DNA of 15,406 nt, from positions 1-15,406 of the forward strand of contig JANPJV010000155.1 in the NCBI GenBank assembly GCA_031425695.1, given 5' to 3'. Below the pieces are notes generated by a model. It had not been told where the DNA came from and did not search any database. It saw only the letters and a program-made list of their open reading frames with translations. This document shows, in pieces, positions 1 through 6,978 of the stretch (position 1 is its first letter; every line of letters begins with the position of its first letter). Origin of the DNA: JANPJV01 sp031425695 (GTDB lineage: Bacteria > Pseudomonadota > Gammaproteobacteria > Xanthomonadales > SZUA-5). A program made the position numbers and the translations under genes.

Positions 1-84
1 CAAAAGCGTTCGGACAAAGTCCGAACCCACGAGATCAAAGGCGACCTACGACTCGACGCGATTGCGCCCAGCTTCCTTGGCGCG
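1..84. repeat. Direct duplication, copy 1 (partner 158-241)
   Basis: This stretch matches 158-241 over 84 bases with a single difference (A at 18, G at 175). The repeated unit contains one GTCCGGAC-type half-element (1-31), a short spacer, and the stop codon plus the last codons of the diguanylate cyclase gene. Similarity ends abruptly at base 85 (242 in the partner). The offset is 157 bases. The near-identity points to a recent duplication or to gene conversion. The window starts inside or at the edge of the unit, so its left end is unknown. Confidence 0.9.
46..84 (-). pseudogene. Duplicated 3' tail of the diguanylate cyclase gene
   Basis: Read on the minus strand, these bases encode RAKEAGRNRVES and a stop, the same C-terminus as the intact cyclase at 203-1120. 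Upstream of base 84 the reading frame continues into unrelated sequence and then through a palindrome (119-149), with no GGDEF-domain sequence. It is therefore a gene fragment, not a second gene. It probably arose with the 84-bp duplication. It could instead be the remnant of a longer second cyclase gene that was later deleted. Confidence 0.7.
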
Positions 85-118
85 GCGGGCGCTGCGGAAG
101 TGGTGAACCACCGATGCA

Positions 119-188
119 CGTGGGTCCGGACCTTGTCCGGACGCTCTTTCGCTAGACCAAAAGCGTTCGGACAAGGTCCGAACCCACG
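119..188. repeat. GTCCGGAC-class palindrome, inverted pair
   Basis: Two inverted copies of a 30-base element (119-149 and 159-188) face each other across about 9 bases. Each half holds two 8-base self-palindromes of the form GTCCGGAC or TTCGGAC/GTCCGAA separated by AAG, ending in a CCCACG tail. The right arm has C-to-T changes against the left arm (GTTCGGAC for GTCCGGAC). The pair begins 15 bases beyond the stop codon of the minus-strand cyclase gene, so it may end or protect that transcript. Further half-copies lie at 1-31 and 8032-8062. Confidence 0.85.
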
Positions 189-241
189 AGATCAAAGGCG
201 ACCTACGACTCGACGCGATTGCGCCCAGCTTCCTTGGCGCG
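158..241. repeat. Direct duplication, copy 2 (partner 1-84)
   Basis: This is the second copy of the 84-base unit. It covers the right arm of the palindrome at 119-188, the 3' flank of the cyclase gene and its last 13 codons including the stop. This copy is continuous with the intact gene, so it is probably the parent and 1-84 the derived copy. Confidence 0.9.
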
Positions 242-1120
242 CACCAGGGCGTCTTTGGCGGCGGCGATCAGCTTCTCGGGTTTGTCGCCTTGGCGCGGGG
301 CCATGGAGGAGACGCCGAAGCTCAGGGTGAGGATCGCGCCGCTTGGTGAGCGTGGGTACGGAATCGCCAGGGCAGTGACCGCCTCGCGCATGCGCTCGGC
401 GACGCTGACGGCACCGCCGTAGTTGGCGTCTGCCAGGACGACCGCGAACTCCTCGCCGCGTTTGCGTGCGAGCAAATCGGTGTTGCGCTGAACGACGCCG
501 GCAAAGGCATGCGCGATGCGGCGCAGGCTCTGGTCGGCGGCCAGGTTGCCGTAGTGCTCGTTGAACAGGCGGAAGTGATCGACGTTCGCCAGGATCAATG
601 CCAGCGGGGTGCGCTGGCGGACGCTGTGGCTGAAGATCAGGCCCAGGAATTCGTCGAAGCGGCGGCGATTCGGCAGGCCGGTCAGCCGATCCTGGACCGA
701 CTGGAACATCTGTGTGCCATGCTGACGCCGGAGCTCGAACTGCGCCGCCACGCGCAGCAGCAACTCGGGTGCATGCACGGGCTTGCTCACGAAATCCGCC
801 GCGCCCGCGTCGAGCGCGCGCAAGGCGGTGCCGACACGATCCGGATCGATCAGGCAGATGACCGGAATGTCGCGCGTCCCGGGATCGTCCCGAAAATCGC
901 GCAGGCGCTCGAGTCGGGCGCTGTCATGGGTGACAAAATCGAGGACGATCAAGGCCGGTTGCGCCCCGGCGGCGGCCTCGGCGTAGTCGCCGGAATCGGT
1001 GGTCAGCAGCTCAAAACTGCCCGCCAGCGCCGCTTGCAGCGAGGTCAGTTGCTCGGCCGAATCACTCGCGATCAGCACCAGCGGCAGGCGGGCCGCTGTG
1101 GCTTCGACAGGCACGGACAT
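203..1120 (-). CDS. Response-regulator diguanylate cyclase (REC-GGDEF) with RGEEF active site
   Basis: The family makes cyclic di-GMP from two GTP under control of a phosphorylatable receiver domain. From the ATG at 1120 the protein has 305 residues. Residues about 12-128 form the receiver, with the likely phospho-acceptor Asp61 (IVLD) and Lys113 (SKP). The GGDEF domain starts at DRLTGLPNRRRF (about 144-155). NVDHFRLFNEHYGN follows at about 179-192, and the signature is RGEEF (221-225). The product-inhibition I-site RxxD is present as RNTD (212-215) with the standard five-residue spacing to the signature. The first glycine of GG(D/E)EF is arginine here, so activity is uncertain. An in-frame TTG at 1129 would add three residues; I prefer the ATG, although no clear Shine-Dalgarno is seen for either. 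The gene lies 49 bases downstream of the FAD oxidoreductase on the same strand and may be cotranscribed with it. Its cognate histidine kinase is not in the window. Confidence 0.92.
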   Translation of the reverse strand: MSVPVEATAARLPLVLIASDSAEQLTSLQAALAGSFELLTTDSGDYAEAAAGAQPALIVLDFVTHDSARLERLRDFRDDPGTRDIPVICLIDPDRVGTALRALDAGAADFVSKPVHAPELLLRVAAQFELRRQHGTQMFQSVQDRLTGLPNRRRFDEFLGLIFSHSVRQRTPLALILANVDHFRLFNEHYGNLAADQSLRRIAHAFAGVVQRNTDLLARKRGEEFAVVLADANYGGAVSVAERMREAVTALAIPYPRSPSGAILTLSFGVSSMAPRQGDKPEKLIAAAKDALVRAKEAGRNRVES

Positions 1121-1169
1121 CGGCGGCAACTGACCGGTCGGGATGACAGCCGATTCTGCCGCGCGCGCG

Positions 1170-2774
1170 TCAGCCGCGCCAGCGCAGATCTTTCAGGATC
1201 TCGCGGGCCGCGTTCATGCCGGGCACCCCGGTCACCCCGCCGCCAGGATGGGTGCCCGCGCCACACATGTACAAGTTCTTGAAAGCGCTGCGGTAATTGC
1301 CCTGCCCTAGCAGCGGCCTGGCACTGAAGAGCTGGTCGAGTCCGAGCGAGCCGTGGAAGATGTCGCCGCCGACCAATCCATACTCCATTTCCAGGTCCAT
1401 CGGCGTCAGCGCCTTGTAGCCGAGCACGCTGCCCGAGAAATTGGGTGCGTACCGGTTGACCGTGTCGATCATCAGTTTCGCCACCGTATCGCGGTGCTGG
1501 TCCCAGCCTTCGGGCATGAGCGGATTGACGTGCTGGCAGAACATGCTGGCCACGTGCTGGCCTTCCGGCGCCAGCGTCGGATCCAGGGTCGATGAGATCA
1601 CCAGTTCGACAATCGGCTCGCGCGACCAGCCTGGGTTGTGCTCGCGCGACTTGGCGTCGAAAAACGCACGCTCGAAGTACTGCATGCTCGGGCCGATCAG
1701 GATGCCGGACTGGTGGTGATCCTGCTGGTGCGTGCCCGGCGCGGCGGCGAAGTCGGGCAGCTCGCTCAGGGCCACGTTCATGCGGAAAGTACCCGAGCCG
1801 CAGCGATAGTTGCGCATGCGTTCAGCGATTTCAGGGTCGAGCTGCGCCGGGTCGACCAGACTGCCGTAGAGCAGTTTCGGATTGACGTTTGAAACGATGG
1901 TGCGCGCACGCAACTCGCGGCCATCGGCCAGCACGACGCCCACTGCGCGTCCATATTCGATGAGTACGCGTTGCACGGGCGAGAGCGTCGCTACGGCGAC
2001 TCCGAGGGCCTGTGCTTCGGCGGTGATCGCCTGGCTGATGGCGCCCATCCCGCCAATCGCATGTCCCCAGGTACCACTCTTGCCGTTGACCTCGCCGAAC
2101 ACGTGGTGCAGCAGCACGTACGCCGAGCCCGGCGTATAAGGGCTGGCGAAATTCCCGACCACCGAATCCCAGCCGAGCGCCGCCTTGAGCGCGGTCGACT
2201 CGAACCACGCATCGAGCATCTCCCCGGCGCTCTTGGTGAAGAGGTCGAGCAAGTCACGCCGCCCGCGCATGTCGAGCTTCTTGAGCCGCCGCCCGACCGA
2301 AGCCGAGCCCAGCCAATCCGCCAGCACGAAGCCGTCGGAAACATTCGGCGGTGTGATCGTGATCAGCTCGCGTAGGACCACGACAATGCGATCCAGCATC
2401 GCGTAGTACTCAGGCAGCCTTTGCGCGTCCTTCGCCGACAGCGCAGCCACGGCGCCTGCAGTGTGCTCGCCACCGAGGCGAAACGCCGAGCCATCCGGCA
2501 ACGGCAGGAAATTCGAATATGGCCGCTCCACCACCCGCAACCCGTGGTCGGTGAGATGCAGATCGCGGATCACCTTCGGATTGAGCAGGCTGACCGTGTA
2601 GCTCGCCGTCGAATTGCGAAACCCCGGAAAAAACTCCTCCGTCACCGCCGCCCCACCCAAAATCCGGCGCCGCTCCAGCACCTGCACCTTCAACCCCGCC
2701 TTCGCCAGGTAACACGCACACACCAGCCCGTTATGGCCACCGCCAATGATCAGCACATCGTAGTTATCGGCCAT
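1170..2774 (-). CDS. FAD/NAD(P)-dependent oxidoreductase, phytoene desaturase / PYROXD2-like
   Basis: This is a flavin-dependent amine-oxidase-fold enzyme of 534 residues. The N-terminal dinucleotide motif DVLIIGGGHNGL (about 6-17) is followed by the ERR..GGAA segment (about 34-43) that contacts FAD in this family. The C-terminus carries the phytoene-desaturase-type MCGAGTHPGGGVTGVPG motif (503-519). The length matches CrtI and PYROXD2-type proteins (about 500-560). No carotenoid genes (crtB, crtE, crtY) lie nearby, so the PYROXD2-like branch, whose substrate is poorly known, is more likely than a pigment enzyme. I chose the ATG at 2774 because family members start a few residues before the GGGHNGL motif; an in-frame ATG at 2810 would add 12 residues without homology-like character. 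The 349-base region upstream holds a large inverted repeat, so the gene probably has its own promoter there. Confidence 0.88.
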   Translation of the reverse strand: MADNYDVLIIGGGHNGLVCACYLAKAGLKVQVLERRRILGGAAVTEEFFPGFRNSTASYTVSLLNPKVIRDLHLTDHGLRVVERPYSNFLPLPDGSAFRLGGEHTAGAVAALSAKDAQRLPEYYAMLDRIVVVLRELITITPPNVSDGFVLADWLGSASVGRRLKKLDMRGRRDLLDLFTKSAGEMLDAWFESTALKAALGWDSVVGNFASPYTPGSAYVLLHHVFGEVNGKSGTWGHAIGGMGAISQAITAEAQALGVAVATLSPVQRVLIEYGRAVGVVLADGRELRARTIVSNVNPKLLYGSLVDPAQLDPEIAERMRNYRCGSGTFRMNVALSELPDFAAAPGTHQQDHHQSGILIGPSMQYFERAFFDAKSREHNPGWSREPIVELVISSTLDPTLAPEGQHVASMFCQHVNPLMPEGWDQHRDTVAKLMIDTVNRYAPNFSGSVLGYKALTPMDLEMEYGLVGGDIFHGSLGLDQLFSARPLLGQGNYRSAFKNLYMCGAGTHPGGGVTGVPGMNAAREILKDLRWRG

Positions 2775-3123
2775 GGGCTCGCGGAGGCTGTGAAGGTCAG
2801 CACGCAGCATAGCGCTGGGCGGAAAGCATCATTCCACAGAATGAAGAACAACCGCGAAAGCGATGGTCACAAAAGTAAGGGTCGATCAAATAGAGCAGGG
2901 CAACAGCAAAAGCAAGTTGGCCACAAAAGGCACAAAAGGCACAAAAAGAGCGCACAAAAGCTTAGCGCGGGCGAGTCATTGCAACGAGCCATGCCATCTT
3001 GGGAAGGGCTCTCCTTGTGCGCGGTTTTTGTGCCTTTTGTGCCTTTTGTGGCCAACTGCTCTTGATCTGGCTTTTCCCTCTTTTTGTGCCTTCCTGTGGC
3101 TGATGCTTGCTTGGTCTTCAGCC
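2775..3123. other. Gene-free, AT-richer interval between pntB and the FAD oxidoreductase
   Basis: Reading frames through this 349-base gap are low-complexity (repeated Lys-Gly-Thr or Leu-Cys-Leu) and show no protein family. The gap contains the inverted repeat at 2916-3056 and a degenerate third copy of the repeat unit at about 3080-3099. It must also contain the promoter of the minus-strand oxidoreductase and the end of the pnt transcript. I do not recognise a convincing -35/-10 pair. The base composition is clearly less GC-rich than the flanking genes, suggesting an inserted element. Confidence 0.7.
2916..3056. repeat. Perfect 32-bp inverted repeat of GGCACAAAA units
   Basis: The left arm (2916-2947) starts GTTGGCCACAAAAGGCAC and the right arm (3025-3056) ends GTGCCTTTTGTGGCCAAC. 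They are exact reverse complements over 32 bases. After a two-base interruption, pairing resumes with GCGCACAA inside the stem. The loop is about 60-77 bases. Each arm is itself two or three tandem GGCACAAAA units. A degenerate third copy (TTTTTGTGCCTTCCTGTGG) sits at about 3080-3099, near the pntB stop. It could end pnt transcription or be a miniature mobile repeat; neither is shown by the sequence alone. Confidence 0.92.
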
Positions 3124-4584
3124 TCAGTGCCCGCCGTCGAGCTCCTTGACGGCGCTGACCAGGGCCGCGGCGGCGGCTTGGCCGTCCATGAAGAGCATGC
3201 GCGAGTTGTCCTGGTAGAACAGCGCGTTTTCGATGCCGGCGAAGCCGGTACCTTTGCCGCGCTTGATGACGATGACGTTGCGGCTGGCCGCGACGTCGAG
3301 GATGGGCATGCCGAAGATCGGGCTGTTGGGGTCGGTCTTGGCGGACGGGTTCACGACGTCGTTGGCGCCAATCACGATGGACACATCGGTGTTGGGGAAC
3401 TCCGGATTGATGTCGTCCATGTCGGCGATCAGGTCGTAGGGGACGCCGGCTTCGGCGAGCAGCACGTTCATGTGGCCGGGCATGCGGCCGGCGACCGGAT
3501 GGATGGCGAACTTCACCTTGACGCCGCGCTTGATCAACTGCTGAGCGAGTTCCCAGATCTTGTGCTGGGCCTGGGCGACTGCCAGGCCGTAGCCGGGCAC
3601 GATGACGACCCGCTCGGCGTAGGCCATCATCACCGCGGCGTCGCTCGCTTCGACCGGCTTCTGGCTGCCGCTGATCTCCTGCGCGGGACCGCCACCACTG
3701 CCGAAATTGCTGAAGAGGACGTTGCTGATCGGCCGATTCATGGCCTTGGCCATCAACTGCGTGAGCAGCGTGCCGGCGGCGCCGACCACCGTGCCGGCGA
3801 TGATCAGCGCCGGGTTCTGCATCACGTAGCCCTCGAGCGCGACGGCCAGGCCGGTAAAGGCGTTGTAGAGCGAGATCACGACCGGCATGTCGGCGCCGCC
3901 GATCGGTAGCGTCATGCTGACACCCAGCACCAGGCAGACCAGGAAGAACGCGATGATGATGCGTTCGTCGAGCTGGAAGACGAGCATGCCGCCGAGCACG
4001 ATTGCCGCGACGAACAGGATGATGTTGAACATCTGCTGGCCAGGGAAGCGGTACACCTTGTCCATCCAGCCCTGCAGCTTGGCGAACGCGATCAGCGATC
4101 CCGAGAAGCTCACCGCTCCAATCAATGCACCGACCACCGCGCAGACGGCTTTGGTGGTGCCGAAGTTCTGCGCCGCGATGGCCATCAGCTCGGCGGTGCC
4201 GGCGGCGCTGGCGATGGTCGCCGCGCCCCACAGCTCGACTGCGCCAATCGCCGCGGCGGAACCGCCGCCCATGCCGTTGTAGAGGGCCACCATCTGCGGC
4301 ATATCGGTCATGGCGACCCGCTTGCCCGAGGTCCAGGCCACCGCCGTGCCGATCGCGATCGCGAGCACGCACAGCATGAGGTTGGTGGTCTCGATGTGCC
4401 AGGCGCCGTCGGCGCCGCGATGGAAATACACGGCGAAGGTCGCAACCGTCGCGATCACCATGCCCCAGCCAGCCCAGACGATGCCGGTACGCGCGCTTGC
4501 AGGCGAGCTCATGCGCTTCAGGCCGAAGATGAACAGCGCCGCGGCCGCCAGATAGCTCACATTCAACAGGGTTTCGATGCCCAT
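3124..4584 (-). CDS. pntB: NAD(P) transhydrogenase subunit beta
   Basis: This subunit forms most of the membrane proton channel (domain II) and the NADP(H)-binding domain III of proton-translocating transhydrogenase. The enzyme transfers hydride from NADH to NADP+ driven by proton entry. The protein has 486 residues. Residues 1 to about 285 are a series of hydrophobic helices in the inner membrane. Domain III shows GYGLAVAQAQ (331-340), HPVAGRMPGHMNVLL (362-376), GANDVVNP (407-414) and KRGKGTGFAG (441-450), all hallmarks of the NADP(H) site. The length is close to E. coli PntB (462). It starts 3 bases after the pntAb stop and is the last gene of the pnt operon. No truncation or missing motif is seen. 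Confidence 0.97.
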   Translation of the reverse strand: MGIETLLNVSYLAAAALFIFGLKRMSSPASARTGIVWAGWGMVIATVATFAVYFHRGADGAWHIETTNLMLCVLAIAIGTAVAWTSGKRVAMTDMPQMVALYNGMGGGSAAAIGAVELWGAATIASAAGTAELMAIAAQNFGTTKAVCAVVGALIGAVSFSGSLIAFAKLQGWMDKVYRFPGQQMFNIILFVAAIVLGGMLVFQLDERIIIAFFLVCLVLGVSMTLPIGGADMPVVISLYNAFTGLAVALEGYVMQNPALIIAGTVVGAAGTLLTQLMAKAMNRPISNVLFSNFGSGGGPAQEISGSQKPVEASDAAVMMAYAERVVIVPGYGLAVAQAQHKIWELAQQLIKRGVKVKFAIHPVAGRMPGHMNVLLAEAGVPYDLIADMDDINPEFPNTDVSIVIGANDVVNPSAKTDPNSPIFGMPILDVAASRNVIVIKRGKGTGFAGIENALFYQDNSRMLFMDGQAAAAALVSAVKELDGGH

Positions 4585-4587
4585 GGC

Positions 4588-4881
4588 TCAGGTCCCCTTC
4601 TTCTTGCTGGACTTGAACATCTCCAGCATGCGTTCGGTGACCACATAGCCGCCGGCGGCGTTACCCGCCCCGAGCAGCACGCCGATGAAGCCGATGACGC
4701 GCTCGACCGTGGTGTCGGCATGGGCCAGCACGATCATGGCCCCGATCATGACGATGCCATGCACGAAGTTGGAGCCACTCATCAGCGGCGTGTGCAGGAT
4801 CACCGGCACCTTGCCGATGATCTCGTAGCCGGTGAAGGCGGCGAGCATGAAGATGTAGATCGCGACGAATCCGTCGATCAT
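4588..4881 (-). CDS. pntAb: NAD(P) transhydrogenase subunit alpha, part 2 (membrane)
   Basis: This is the small membrane subunit found where the alpha chain is split in two, as in Rhodospirillum rubrum. It supplies the first helices of domain II. The protein has 97 residues, begins MIDGFVAIYIFMLAAFTGYE and contains about three transmembrane helices. The conserved VPVILHTPLMSGSNFVHGI segment lies near residues 23-41. The C-terminus is a basic lysine-rich tail. I chose the ATG at 4881, where the family's conserved region starts, with a G-rich stretch (AGGGGG) about 8-13 bases upstream as ribosome-binding site. An upstream in-frame ATG at 5034 would overlap pntAa and encode unlikely sequence; a TTG at 4902 is a lesser alternative. 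Gaps are 97 bases from pntAa and 3 bases to pntB. Confidence 0.93.
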   Translation of the reverse strand: MIDGFVAIYIFMLAAFTGYEIIGKVPVILHTPLMSGSNFVHGIVMIGAMIVLAHADTTVERVIGFIGVLLGAGNAAGGYVVTERMLEMFKSSKKKGT

Positions 4882-4978
4882 GACCGTGGCCCCCTGTTCC
4901 AAAGCGAAATTGAATGCTGCCTTTGGTGGGTCTGCGCTGTGCGCGGACGCTCCTGGCTCGACAACCGCACGCGCTTGC

Positions 4979-6109
4979 TCATGCCGTCCCCTCCACGACC
5001 GCGCGGGTCGGCTCGTGCACGATCTTGCCGGCATGGGTCAGCGCCGACTTGGCGATCAGCTCGTCGTTCCAGTCGAGCGTGCAGGCGCCAGCCTTGACCG
5101 ACAACGAGAGGAAATTGAAGACATTTCGGGAGTACATCTCGCTCGCATGGATCGCGCCCATGCTCGCCAGGTTCAACGGCCCGGCGTAGGTGACGCCATC
5201 GGCGACGACGGTCTGGCCAGGCTGGGTGAGCTCGCAGTTGCCACCGGTCTCGGCGGCCAGGTCCACCACCACCGAGCCCGCGCGCAGGTTGCGGCACATT
5301 TCGGCGGTGATGATCTTCGGCGCACGTCGGCCCGGGATCGCCGCGGTGGTCACCACCACGTCATAATTCTTGAGCTGTTCGCCGAGGCGGCGGCTCTGCT
5401 CGGCACGCTCTTCGGCAGTGAGCTCGCGCGCATAACCGCCCTCGCCTTTCGCCGAGACACCGAGATCGAGGAACTTGGCGCCGAGCGATTCGATCTGCTC
5501 CTTGACCTCCGGGCGCACGTCGAAGGCTTCGACCATTGCGCCGAGACGCCGGGCAGTTGCGATGGCCTGCAGACCGGCTACGCCCGCGCCTACGATCAGC
5601 ACCTTGGCCGGTCGCACCGTGCCGGCTGCCGTGGTCAGCATCGGGAAGAATTTGCCGGAAAGCTCAGCGCCAATCAGCACCGCCTTGTAGCCGGCCATGC
5701 CGGCCTGCGAGGACAGTACGTCCATCGCCTGGGCGCGGGTCGTGCGCGGCAGCAGTTCCAGCCCGAAGGACGTGATCTTGCGATCGCGCAGCGCCTTGAC
5801 GCGATCGGGGTTCAATTGCGGCTGCTGGTAGCCGACGACGATCGTGCCCTCGCGCAGGCGCTCGATGTCTTCGACCGAAAGGGGCTGCACATGAATGACG
5901 ATGTCGGCACGCCCGAGCGCGGCATCGCGCTCCTGCGTCCACTCGACTTCAGGGAACAGTTGATCCGGCAGCTGCGTTGCCGTGCCGAAGCCGCTTTCGC
6001 CGAGCAGGCTGGCGCCGAGCGCCTTGAGTTTCTTCGCCATGTCCGGCACCAGCGCCGTACGACGTTCGCCGGGCGCCTGCTCGCGCACGACCGCTATTGT
6101 CAAGCCCAT
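4979..6109 (-). CDS. pntAa: NAD(P) transhydrogenase subunit alpha, part 1 (NAD(H)-binding)
   Basis: This is the soluble domain I of the transhydrogenase, which binds NAD(H) on the cytoplasmic face. The protein has 376 residues, close to the R. rubrum subunit. The N-terminus MGLTIAVVREQAPGERRTAL is typical of the alanine dehydrogenase/PntA family. Next come MDVLSSQAGMAGYKAV (129-144), the NAD-binding VGAGVAGLQAIATARRLGA (173-191), FDVRPEVKEQIESLGAKFLDL (about 196-216) and VDLAAETGGNCE (282-293). I chose the ATG at 6109, which starts at the conserved N-terminus; an in-frame ATG at 6139 adds ten residues unlike the family. It is the first gene of the pnt operon and is transcribed away from the nitroreductase. 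Confidence 0.96.
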   Translation of the reverse strand: MGLTIAVVREQAPGERRTALVPDMAKKLKALGASLLGESGFGTATQLPDQLFPEVEWTQERDAALGRADIVIHVQPLSVEDIERLREGTIVVGYQQPQLNPDRVKALRDRKITSFGLELLPRTTRAQAMDVLSSQAGMAGYKAVLIGAELSGKFFPMLTTAAGTVRPAKVLIVGAGVAGLQAIATARRLGAMVEAFDVRPEVKEQIESLGAKFLDLGVSAKGEGGYARELTAEERAEQSRRLGEQLKNYDVVVTTAAIPGRRAPKIITAEMCRNLRAGSVVVDLAAETGGNCELTQPGQTVVADGVTYAGPLNLASMGAIHASEMYSRNVFNFLSLSVKAGACTLDWNDELIAKSALTHAGKIVHEPTRAVVEGTA

Positions 6110-6141
6110 CGTCTTGTTCCCCAGAGCGCATGCGGTCATTG

Positions 6142-6172
6142 ATCCTAGCGAAATCCGTTTAGCTTTTGGTAA
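6142..6172 (-). promoter_or_regulatory. Possible promoter for pntAa-pntAb-pntB
   Basis: On the minus strand, TTACCA (6167-6172) lies 19 bases upstream of TAGGAT (6142-6147), a loose sigma-70-like pair in the AT-richest part of this gap. It would place the transcript start near 6128-6136, just upstream of the ATG at 6109 and downstream of the alternative ATG at 6139. The -35 match is weak and the spacing long, so this is tentative. Confidence 0.25.
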
Positions 6173-6193
6173 CGAACATGGATGGGTTGTGAG

Positions 6194-6334
6194 AGGTCAC
6201 GTTGCGTCCGCGCATGGGTCGGGTTGACCGATCGACCATTTCGGACGCTACGTGACACTCCCGCTCGCTGCCTGTCACGTAGCGCCCGAGGGTTGATCGT
6301 CCCGGCCCTTCTGTACGCGGGCGCAACGTGGCCT
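6194..6334. repeat. Nested palindrome, long class, copy A
   Basis: Outer arms AGGTCACGTTGCGTCCGC (6194-6211) and its near reverse complement (6317-6334) enclose an inner hairpin. That hairpin has arms TCGGACGCTACGTGACA (6241-6257) and TGTCACGTAGCGCCCGA (6273-6289). Partly paired segments (GGGTCGGG with CCCGGCCC, GATCGACC with GGTTGATC) lie between them, so most of the 141 bases can fold into one long hairpin. The two outer-arm differences allow G-U pairs. It sits in the divergent gap between pntAa and the nitroreductase. A second copy is at 13116-13264. Confidence 0.88.
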
Positions 6335-6366
6335 GCGTGCAAACCTCGCCCGCGCGGGTGCGCTGT

Positions 6367-6372
6367 TAGAAT
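6367..6372 (+). promoter_or_regulatory. Possible -10 box (TAGAAT) for the nitroreductase-exonuclease pair
   Basis: TAGAAT lies 22 bases upstream of the ATG at 6394. It resembles the sigma-70 -10 box and stands out in GC-rich sequence. No matching -35 is visible at 16-18 bases upstream, where the sequence is GC-rich next to the end of the nested palindrome. The implied leader is about 15 bases. Tentative. Confidence 0.33.
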
Positions 6373-6393
6373 CGCCGCAGCTTTCCGACCGAC

Positions 6394-6978
6394 ATGAAGA
6401 TGCCCTCTGACCCGCGCCTGCAAGCACTCCTCACCAGGCGCTCGACGCCGTCCCGCCTGCTTGGCGCGCCGGGCCCGGACGACGCTGACTTCGAAGCCCT
6501 GGTCGACGCCGCACTGTGCGTGCCCGATCACGGCCGGCTGCGCCCGTGGCGGCTGCTGCAGATCCGCCAGCCGGCTGGAAGCGCGCTGGGGCATGCGCTG
6601 GTCCGCATCCGCGAGCAACGCGGCGAGCATCTGGAAGACGCCGTGCGCGAAAAGGACCTGCATCGCTTCGACGCCGCACCGCGGGTGCTGGTGGTGATCT
6701 TCGCGCCACACCGCGGGCACAAGATTCCGGAAATCGAACAGCAGCATTCGGGTGCGGCGCTGGCGATGAACCTGCTGCATGCGGCGAAGGCCGTCGGCTA
6801 CGGTGCGCAGTGGCTGACTGGTTGGCCCGCCCACGATCGCGACGTCGCGGCCATCCTCGGACTGTCCGAGAATGAGTCGATCATCGGCTTCATCCACCTC
6901 GGCACGCCGCTGGGCGCCGCTCCGGAGGTCGAGCGGCCAAGCAGTGCGCAGCTACTTACGGAATGGCACGGGGAGTGA
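6394..6978 (+). CDS. Nitroreductase family protein, YdjA-like
   Basis: The family uses FMN and NAD(P)H to reduce nitro or related groups; the physiological substrate of the YdjA branch is not established. The protein has 194 residues, the compact size of YdjA rather than the about 217 residues of NfsB. FMN-contact motifs are visible: RRST at 15-18, PDHGRLRPWR at 44-53, GYGAQWLTG at 135-143 and GFIHLGTP at 165-172. All fit the dimeric nitroreductase fold. It overlaps the following exonuclease gene and is therefore in one transcription unit with it. An in-frame ATG two codons later (6400) is an alternative start. Confidence 0.9.
   Translation: MKMPSDPRLQALLTRRSTPSRLLGAPGPDDADFEALVDAALCVPDHGRLRPWRLLQIRQPAGSALGHALVRIREQRGEHLEDAVREKDLHRFDAAPRVLVVIFAPHRGHKIPEIEQQHSGAALAMNLLHAAKAVGYGAQWLTGWPAHDRDVAAILGLSENESIIGFIHLGTPLGAAPEVERPSSAQLLTEWHGE

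Noticed and set aside
2863..3909. 348-codon plus-strand open frame starting in the inverted repeat
   Set aside because: Begins with low-complexity repeat translation and continues antisense to pntB; no family resemblance.
2867..4372. 501-codon minus-strand open frame across the pntB gene
   Set aside because: It is out of frame with pntB, which has all family motifs, and reads as Arg/Gly/His-rich sequence ending in the GGCACAAAA repeat; an antisense-frame shadow in GC-rich DNA.
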